Shown: one piece after another, positions 5,956 to 11,753 of the stretch
Position numbering within the stretch: position 1 is the first letter of the stretch
Layout: each line of letters begins with the position of its first letter
From: CAMCYM01 sp964405405
GTDB lineage: Bacteria; Bacteroidota; Bacteroidia; Flavobacteriales_D; Sanyastnellaceae
Reading direction: 5' to 3'
DNA length: 11,753 nt
NCBI GenBank assembly: GCA_964405405.1
Contig: CAYONT010000053.1
Coordinates: 1-11,753, forward strand
Position numbers and translations under genes: made by a program
Notes under the pieces: generated by a model
The model's input: the letters and a program-made list of their open reading frames with translations, nothing else
What the model was told of the DNA's origin: nothing
The model's database searches: none

Positions 5956-8900
5956 CGCGGCCACCGTCAAACCAGCAGGAAGCTTGCCGGTAACTTCTTC
6001 CTCTACGTTGCCTGATCCGCCGTTGTCCGCAGCACCCGAGAGGTCGTCCCCTTTGCCCATGGGCGGTGCAAAGAGGCCACAGGGGAAGCCGTCGTAGTGC
6101 AGCGTGTACGAGAACGTCGTCGCATTGCCGGAGCAATCCGTGGCCGTCCAGGTCCGCACGATGCTGGTGGGCAACGTGCAATCCAAGTCGCCGAACAAGT
6201 CACCCGATCCATTGATTTGGGCGCCATCGAACTGACCGTTGTAGAAGAACCAGCCGCTGTAGCCATGGACGCTGTTCTTGTTGTTCGCCCCCGTGCCCAC
6301 CTGCAGCCCGAAGTAGAGGTTTGCCGGTTGGTGGCTCAAGGCCAAACTCGACCCCGCAAATTCTCCCCAGCCCACGAGGGTGCCCGACTGCATCACATGG
6401 TACATCCAGTTTTCGTGGTCATCGATTTGCTCCTCGCAATCGAGCTTGTATCCCTGGGGACCGGGCAATGCCAGCCATTGCTCCCAGGTGTACCCCGGTC
6501 CGTAGGTGACCTGCAAGGTCCAGCCAGCTTCCGGATTCACTTCGCTGACCAGCGTTTGGTTCAACACCCAGCCGCCGTTCTCGAGGTGCGTGACCACACC
6601 CTCCAAGCTCTGGTAGAACTCCCCGCCTGGGAAGTTGAACAACCGCAAGCTGTGGGGCGTGAAGTCATCACACGTGAGGGGGCCATCTACAGGCGACGGA
6701 TCCAGGGCCGCACAGTACCCGGCGACTCCCTCTCCCGGCAGCCCATAGACCGTCTCCATGGTTTCTGTGAACACCACATCCACCGTGGCATCGCAGTTGT
6801 CCGTCGCTGTGAGGGCGCAGGGAGCCGGCACCGTCATGCCCCCCAGCACATCGTCATAGCAGAGCGTCACCTCCTGGCCGTTGGTGAAATCGCATGCACC
6901 CACCAGCACTGGAGCTTGCGTATCACTGACCTTGATGGTCTGCAGGAAGCCCGTCGTGTTGCCACAATCGTCGGTGGCCGTGTAGAACCGGATCACCGTG
7001 TACTCGGAATCGCACAAGCCCGGGATCACATTCTCCGTCCAGGCCAAATCCACCAACCCCGCCGGGGTCGCGTTGTCTGTTACCCCGATGCCCGCAGGCA
7101 CCAAAGGCTCGGAGCACTCGATTTCGATGAGGGCGGGGAGCACCTCAAAGACCGGCGGAACGGCATCGGTGACGGTCACCACCCGGACCACGGTCGACTG
7201 GTTGCCCGCGGCATCCACCGCTTGGAACGTGATTTCCACCACAAACGAACCGATGCACGATTCACTCTGGTTGTTCGCCACATAGCTCAGGACGGGCTGC
7301 GGGTCGCAGTTGTCCGTCACCGCCGGGAACAAGTTCCAGACATTGGTCGCCGCCCAGGCATCCCAAGTCATGCTCAGATCCGAAGTTGCCGCGAACACGG
7401 GCGCCTCCTGGTCGAAGATGTGGATGGTTTGGACTGCGGTGGCCGTGTTGCCGCAATCGTCCTCCGCGGTGAAAGTCCGCTCGATCCAAGTTCCCCCTGG
7501 AATGACCAAGGTGTTGTCCACGTACGTGATCTCCACGGCATTGTCGCAGTTGTCCCATACCTCGGGCATCACCAGCGGGACTTCCTCCTCGCAGGTCACC
7601 GACAAGTCAGCCGGAACCGTGGCAAACACAGGCGACGTCTCATCGACCAACGCGATGATCTGTTCAAACTGGCTCTGGTTGCCGCAAGCATCCGTGGCCG
7701 TGTAAAGCCGCGTGAACATGCCGATGGGCTTGACGCATCCGCCTGCGAAGGGCAAGGTGCTGAATGTCAAGGCCAAACCGCCATCACAATTGTCCACTGC
7801 GGTCGCGTAGGCCGCATTCGCGTCGAAGGTGTCGCAGGCCACCTCCAGGTACACTTCTGCCGTGATGACGGGTGGCTCGTTGTCCCCGACCTGGAGGGTC
7901 TGGGTGTGGACGGTGGTGTTGCCGCTGCAGTCGGTGGCGGTCCAGGTGCGGACGATGGTCTGCTGCTGGGCGCATGCACCGGGGGTGCTGGTTTCGCTGA
8001 AGGTGACTGCGGGTGCGGGGTCGCAGTTGTCGACGGCGACCAGCAGGGCCGGGGTGGGCACCTCGCCGCAGGCGACGACGAGGTCGGCCGGGAGGTCGCC
8101 GACGAAAGCGGGGGCCGCGTCGTCCGCCACGGTCAGGGTGAACGCCATGGAGGAGCTGTTGCCACAGTCATCCGTGGCGGTGACGGTGACCAGGTGGACA
8201 TAGTTGCCACAGGCGTCCTGCGAGAGGACGGTGCGGGACTCGTCGTAGGTCACGCTGCCGCAGGCGTCGGTGGCGGCGTAGGTGTACGTGGGCTCCTCGC
8301 AGGCGCCGATGAGGTCGCCCGGCACGGAGGTGAATACGGGCGCCGCCGTGTCGATCACGGTGATGGTCTGCTGCGCCGTGGCGACATTGCCACACGCATC
8401 GGTGGCCGTGAAGGTCCGGACGACGATGGAGGATCCGCCGCAGGCACCGGGGAGGGTGGTGGTGGCGACAGAAACCTGGGCCGCGCTGCAGTTGTCGGTG
8501 GCCAGGGCGTCCTCCAGTATGAGGGGTTGGTCACAGGCGATCGTGTAGTCCGCGGGGATGGACAGCACCGGCGGCACGTTGTCGGTGACCGTGACCGTTT
8601 GGACGGCAGACGACGTGTTGCCGCACGCATCCGTGGCGGTGTANNNNNNNNNNNNNNNNNNNNNNNNNNNNNNNNNNNNNNNNNNNNNNNNNNNNNNNNN
8701 NNNNNNNNNNNNNNNNNNNNNNNNNNNNNNNNNNNNNNNNNNNGTCTGAACCGCCGTGGCCACATTGCCACAGTCGTCGGTCGCCGTATATGTGCGCAGT
8801 ACCGAGAAGCAACCGCTGTCCCCGTTGCCGAGGATTTCTTGCGTCCAAACCCATTCCACATCGGAGTCACATCCGTCCGTGGCCATGACCGTTCCGTAAG

Positions 8901-11753
8901 GGAGGGAGGGGTCGAAGGCATCGCAGGCCACTTCAGCATCCGTGACGACCAGCGACGGCGCCGTGGTGTCAAGGATGGTGATGGTTTGGCCTAATGTGGT
9001 GGTGTTCTCGCAAGCATCGGTCGCCGTCCAGGTCCGGGTGAAGGTGTAGCTACCTTCCGCACTGCCGTCACCGGTGCACAGGTACACGGGCGCGCTGTCC
9101 GTGTAGTTCAGGGTCAAGGTTTCATCCCACAACACGCCGCAGTTGTCGCTGACCACGGGGGTACCCAAGGCAGCGGGGGACAGGTCGGCGTTGCATGCCG
9201 CATCCCCTGCAACAGTGATGTCGCTCAGGCCCGAGAGGGTCGGCGGCGTCACATCGAACAGAACGACGTACTGCTCGACGGTGGTGCTGTTGCCGCAGTC
9301 GTCTGTGGCCGTCCAGTACCGTACCCAAGCACCGGGGCAAGAACCCGCGGCGAAGACGGCCTGGATGCTGTAGCTCACCTCCGAGTCGCATGCATCGGTG
9401 GCGAACAGGGGAACCACATTTGGATTGTTGGGATCCTCCATGGCACTGCACTCGACCATGGTGAATTGGTCGAAGGGCAGGAACTCTGGAGCGGTGTTGT
9501 CGATCACCGTCAGGAGTTGGGTGGCCGTAACCGGGTTGCTCACGTTGCCGCAGGCGTCCGTCGCGGTGGCCGTGAAGGTCCGGACCACGGTGTAAGAGCC
9601 TTCAGGCATACCGTCTGCTGCGCTGCAGGTGGCCACCGGTGCACTGTCGGAATAGGTCCAAGCGGTGGAAACGATGCCGCCACAGCCATCGGTACCGGTG
9701 GCCACAGGCATTCCGTGAACCTCGGGGGTTCCGATGGGATCGCAGTGCGTTCCCGCGGATAGGGTCACTCCCGCCGGTGCGGTGAGGGCGACAGAGGGCG
9801 CGGTCGTGTCCAGCACCTCGATGGTTTGGGTGCAGCTGACCGAAGCCGTGTTTTCACAATCGTCCGTCGCCGTCAACGTCCAAGTCCGCACGAAACTGTA
9901 CGAACCGTTGCACGAGCTTTGGTGGGGTCCGTCGGAGTAAGTGAGGGTGGCTGCAACGGTGGCCGTGCAGTTGTCCGTGGCGGTCCACGTCGGCGTGCCG
10001 GTGACCGTAGGATCCGTGGAGGCCATGCAGTTCCCGTCTGTTTCCAAGGTCACATCTTCCACACATTCCAAGGCCAAACCAGGCGCCAAATCATCCGTCA
10101 AGTACACGACCTGCGACAAGGTTGCGGTGTTGCCGCAGGCATCCGTTGCGGTGTAGGTCCGCAAGAAGGCTCCATCCGGCTGAACGCATCCGCCCGAAAC
10201 GGCAAGATCGGAATAGGTCAGGGTGACGTCTCCGCAATCGTCGGTGGCAGTGACGGTGATGACGTCAGATGCGCCGCAAGGAAGCAACACCTGGCCCGGT
10301 GCCGGATCGAAGGTCGGTGGGGTGGTGTCGATGGTCTGCAGGGTCTGTGTGACCGAGGTCGCGTTGCCGCAGGCATCGGTGGCGGTCCAGGTCCGGGTCA
10401 AGGTGGCGGTGGTGCCGCATCCGGGTGCGGTGGTCTCGGTCAAGGACAGGGTGACCTCACCGCAATTGTCGGTGGCCACTGGGGTCTCCAGGGGCAGGGG
10501 CTCACCGCAAGCCACGACTGCATCCGCGGGCACGGAAAGGAACACGGGTGCCTCCGCATCGTCCGTGGTCACGGTCTGGGTGTACGTCGCTGCGTTCCCG
10601 CTGCAGTCCGTGGCGGACCAGGTCCGGGTGTAGACCCCGGCCCCGTCGCATGCCCCCGGCACAAACGTCTCACCCAAGTACGCGAGCTCAATGGTGCCCG
10701 CTGGCGAACAGTCGTCCGTCACCACGAAAGCGTCCAAGCCCGGTACCGGCGTCGTCTCCCCGCATCCCACCAACACATCCGCTGGCCCCGATACAAACGT
10801 CGGTGCCGAAGCGTCCTCCACCGAAATCGTCTGGGTGAGGGTGGTGGTCGTTCCGCACGCCGGGTCGAACGCTTGGTAAGTAATTTCCACCGCGCCTTCA
10901 CCACATTCCGGGGTGTTGACCACGTCCTGCCCGAGGTCTACGATCAAGTCGCCTGCCATGCCAGAAGCCGGCTGGTCCCAAATCGTTCCCGACCATGCGA
11001 ACCAACCGCCAAACCCGTAATTGCAGTTGTGGCTGTTTCCGCTCATGCCCAACTGGAAGGCCTTGTTTTGGCTCACCGGCATGTGGCTCAGGCTCAGGTG
11101 CGAACCGGCGTAACCGTCGACGCCCGTCAGGTAGCTCTGGTTGTTGTCCAGGAAATAAATTTGCAATTCTGCGGGGTTGGCCGTGCATCCGTAGGCAAGG
11201 ATCAAGCCGCGTTGGGGGTTGCCGGCCATCCAGGCTTGGGCGGTGGTTTGGCCTGTGAAAACCATGTGAATGTCCCAGGCCAAATCCGAATCCAAGCTGT
11301 TGTACACGCGCCCTGTAACCAAAGCGGTTCCATTTGCGTATCGGGTGACAGAGAGCGGGGTTTGCTCCAACCAGTAGTCGCTCGGTGCGAAGCCGAGTGC
11401 GGTCATGCCGAAGATGCGCAGGGCGCCGTCGGGTCCGAAGCCGTAAGCGGTGGTGGCGCTGTTTTCGATGTAGGTCTCGTTGAGGGGCGCGTAGAATCCG
11501 GTCACTTCGAGGGAGGAGCCGGTGCATGGATTGACTGCGGTCACGGAAGGATCGATGCCTCCAGGCAGCGGGGTGCCGCAGGCCACGGTGTAGTCGGCGG
11601 TGTTTCCGGAGAAGCTGGCTGGGCAGGCACACGGATCGATGGGGTTGCCACTGCAATCGAACCCGATGGCCGGATAGGCGCAATCTCCTGGGTCCGTGGC
11701 AGCCGCATCGTAGTTGCAAGCGGTTGCATCCTGGCAACCGACCACTTCGAACG
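5710..11753 (-). CDS. giant secreted HYR-repeat adhesin-like protein with T9SS sorting domain (5' partial)
   Basis: The frame stays open to the window edge (Phe-Glu-Val precede the Val-Gly-Cys at 11740-11745), so the N-terminus and signal peptide lie outside. I number residues from the GTG at 11745, which is not the real start; 2011 residues follow it. In order: a GCQDATACNYD motif (3-13) typical of secreted flavobacterial proteins; a HYR-like unit split by a domain (about 82-282); a chain of HYR-like beta-sandwich units with TDNC, PGxC and TATDxCGN signatures; a second copy of that domain (about 1663-1856) splitting the last unit; an acidic Gly/Asn linker (about 1895-1925); and a type A T9SS sorting domain (1930-2011: LKPNP, GMYHMRI, KIIRFVVSD). 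It is probably exported by Sec and T9SS and fixed at the surface or released, acting as an adhesin or matrix protein. That role is inferred, and no catalytic motif is seen. A 100-N gap breaks it at 8644-8743. Confidence 0.85.
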   Translation of the reverse strand, partial: FEVVGCQDATACNYDAAATDPGDCAYPAIGFDCSGNPIDPCACPASFSGNTADYTVACGTPLPGGIDPSVTAVNPCTGSSLEVTGFYAPLNETYIENSATTAYGFGPDGALRIFGMTALGFAPSDYWLEQTPLSVTRYANGTALVTGRVYNSLDSDLAWDIHMVFTGQTTAQAWMAGNPQRGLILAYGCTANPAELQIYFLDNNQSYLTGVDGYAGSHLSLSHMPVSQNKAFQLGMSGNSHNCNYGFGGWFAWSGTIWDQPASGMAGDLIVDLGQDVVNTPECGEGAVEITYQAFDPACGTTTTLTQTISVEDASAPTFVSGPADVLVGCGETTPVPGLDAFVVTDDCSPAGTIELAYLGETFVPGACDGAGVYTRTWSATDCSGNAATYTQTVTTDDAEAPVFLSVPADAVVACGEPLPLETPVATDNCGEVTLSLTETTAPGCGTTATLTRTWTATDACGNATSVTQTLQTIDTTPPTFDPAPGQVLLPCGASDVITVTATDDCGDVTLTYSDLAVSGGCVQPDGAFLRTYTATDACGNTATLSQVVYLTDDLAPGLALECVEDVTLETDGNCMASTDPTVTGTPTWTATDNCTATVAATLTYSDGPHQSSCNGSYSFVRTWTLTATDDCENTASVSCTQTIEVLDTTAPSVALTAPAGVTLSAGTHCDPIGTPEVHGMPVATGTDGCGGIVSTAWTYSDSAPVATCSAADGMPEGSYTVVRTFTATATDACGNVSNPVTATQLLTVIDNTAPEFLPFDQFTMVECSAMEDPNNPNVVPLFATDACDSEVSYSIQAVFAAGSCPGAWVRYWTATDDCGNSTTVEQYVVLFDVTPPTLSGLSDITVAGDAACNADLSPAALGTPVVSDNCGVLWDETLTLNYTDSAPVYLCTGDGSAEGSYTFTRTWTATDACENTTTLGQTITILDTTAPSLVVTDAEVACDAFDPSLPYGTVMATDGCDSDVEWVWTQEILGNGDSGCFSVLRTYTATDDCGNVATAVQXXXXXXXXXXXXXXXXXXXXXXXXXXXXXXXXXXYTATDACGNTSSAVQTVTVTDNVPPVLSIPADYTIACDQPLILEDALATDNCSAAQVSVATTTLPGACGGSSIVVRTFTATDACGNVATAQQTITVIDTAAPVFTSVPGDLIGACEEPTYTYAATDACGSVTYDESRTVLSQDACGNYVHLVTVTATDDCGNSSSMAFTLTVADDAAPAFVGDLPADLVVACGEVPTPALLVAVDNCDPAPAVTFSETSTPGACAQQQTIVRTWTATDCSGNTTVHTQTLQVGDNEPPVITAEVYLEVACDTFDANAAYATAVDNCDGGLALTFSTLPFAGGCVKPIGMFTRLYTATDACGNQSQFEQIIALVDETSPVFATVPADLSVTCEEEVPLVMPEVWDNCDNAVEITYVDNTLVIPGGTWIERTFTAEDDCGNTATAVQTIHIFDQEAPVFAATSDLSMTWDAWAATNVWNLFPAVTDNCDPQPVLSYVANNQSESCIGSFVVEITFQAVDAAGNQSTVVRVVTVTDAVPPVFEVLPALIEIECSEPLVPAGIGVTDNATPAGLVDLAWTENVIPGLCDSEYTVIRFYTATDDCGNTTGFLQTIKVSDTQAPVLVGACDFTNGQEVTLCYDDVLGGMTVPAPCALTATDNCDATVDVVFTETMETVYGLPGEGVAGYCAALDPSPVDGPLTCDDFTPHSLRLFNFPGGEFYQSLEGVVTHLENGGWVLNQTLVSEVNPEAGWTLQVTYGPGYTWEQWLALPGPQGYKLDCEEQIDDHENWMYHVMQSGTLVGWGEFAGSSLALSHQPANLYFGLQVGTGANNKNSVHGYSGWFFYNGQFDGAQINGSGDLFGDLDCTLPTSIVRTWTATDCSGNATTFSYTLHYDGFPCGLFAPPMGKGDDLSGAADNGGSGNVEEEVTGKLPAGLTVAALKPNPVIDRAEVSYVSAENSEVLVDIYMPSGQHVQHVFRGQVQAATVQTLTVPLNGLREGMYHMRILSEFDQKIIRFVVSD
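6178..6757 (-). other. C-terminal copy of an unnamed ~195-residue inserted domain
   Basis: The segment lies between the TDNC half and the TATDCSGN half of the last HYR-like unit. It carries HSLRLFNF, YTWEQWLALPGPQG, SLALSHQPANLYFGLQVGTG and GYSGWFFYNG in the same order as the N-terminal copy at 10900-11500. It is rich in Trp, Tyr and Gly, as in beta-sandwich or carbohydrate-binding modules, but I cannot name the family. Confidence 0.65.
6760..10895 (-). repeat. array of HYR-like beta-sandwich units
   Basis: Repeated protein units each carry a start like D-x-x-x-P-x-F, a cysteine about 10-15 residues later, a TDNC or similar motif, often PGxC, and an end TATDxCGN followed by xQTxxVxD. On the + strand the codons for the CGN motif recur at about 10595, 10364, 10130, 9853, 9545, 9290, 9005, 8765, 8618, 8387, 8159, 7919, 7679, 7448, 7202 and 6959. 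The spacing is 228-308 bases except for 147 across the N run. Units near 10130-9000 are longer and include a GxxC-xxx-P-xxx-G-x-P segment. The cysteines may form disulphides, and the Asp/Asn motifs may bind calcium; both are inferred. Confidence 0.85.
8644..8743. other. assembly gap of 100 N
   Basis: Exactly 100 unknown bases interrupt the repeat array of the giant gene. The frame is open and repeat-like on both sides in the same reading frame. The neighbouring unit anchors are only 147 bases apart here, so the N run is probably a fixed-length placeholder. Confidence 0.95.
10900..11500 (-). other. N-terminal copy of an unnamed ~200-residue inserted domain
   Basis: The segment lies between an HYR-like first half (YTVACGTPLPG, then NPC) and its second half (EITYQAFDPACG, then TQTISVED). 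It contains GALRIFGM, AQAWMAGNPQRG, LSLSHMPVSQNKAFQLGMSG and GFGGWFAWSG, matching the order in the C-terminal copy at 6178-6757. It has no catalytic motif that I recognise. Confidence 0.65.

Noticed and set aside
6097..8994. A long open frame on the + strand opposite the giant gene
   Set aside because: It is the antisense shadow of a GC-rich repetitive gene. Its product is rich in Arg, Gly, His and Val without domain signals, and the minus-strand frame has clear repeats and a T9SS ending.

Overview
The window comes from a GC-rich member of the Bacteroidota, most likely Flavobacteriales. The evidence is a type IX secretion (T9SS) C-terminal sorting domain on a giant secreted protein, an N-terminal motif of the GCxDxxACNYD type common in secreted flavobacterial proteins, promoter-like sequences of the Bacteroidota form (TTG, about 19 bases, TAnnTTTG), and start codons without a Shine-Dalgarno sequence. 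Species cannot be told. A run of exactly 100 N inside the giant gene shows this is a scaffolded draft or metagenome assembly.

Layout from left to right. A possible 35-residue ORF (51-158, +) faces a complete NAD-dependent aldehyde dehydrogenase (184-1650, -) of the 2-aminomuconate-semialdehyde/ALDH8A1 type. Next comes tRNA-Gln(TTG) (1734-1804, +) with a good promoter and terminator, then a small secreted coiled-coil protein (1928-2449, +). The small protein converges with a Kef-type cation/proton antiporter (2462-4453, -). The antiporter lies 9 bases downstream of a secreted beta-roll protein with phage-tail-fibre-like sequence (4463-5641, -). Upstream of that, behind a strong terminator, lies a giant multidomain T9SS adhesin-like protein (5710 to beyond 11753, -) whose N-terminus is off the window.

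The right two thirds encode envelope or exported proteins. The two smaller secreted proteins have the same N-terminal module (signal peptide, mature start QTA, EF-hand/dockerin-like loop), so they are related although their C-terminal parts differ. The giant protein is a chain of HYR-like beta-sandwich units with regularly spaced TDxCGN motifs. The first and the last unit each appear to be split by a copy of the same unnamed domain of about 195 residues.

The left third is housekeeping: amino-acid catabolism (probably the kynurenine route of tryptophan degradation) and translation. No CRISPR array, transposase, integrase or recognisable defence system is visible. The most unusual items are the nested duplicated domain, the tail-fibre-like secreted protein placed in front of an antiporter, and an N run whose length does not fit the repeat spacing.
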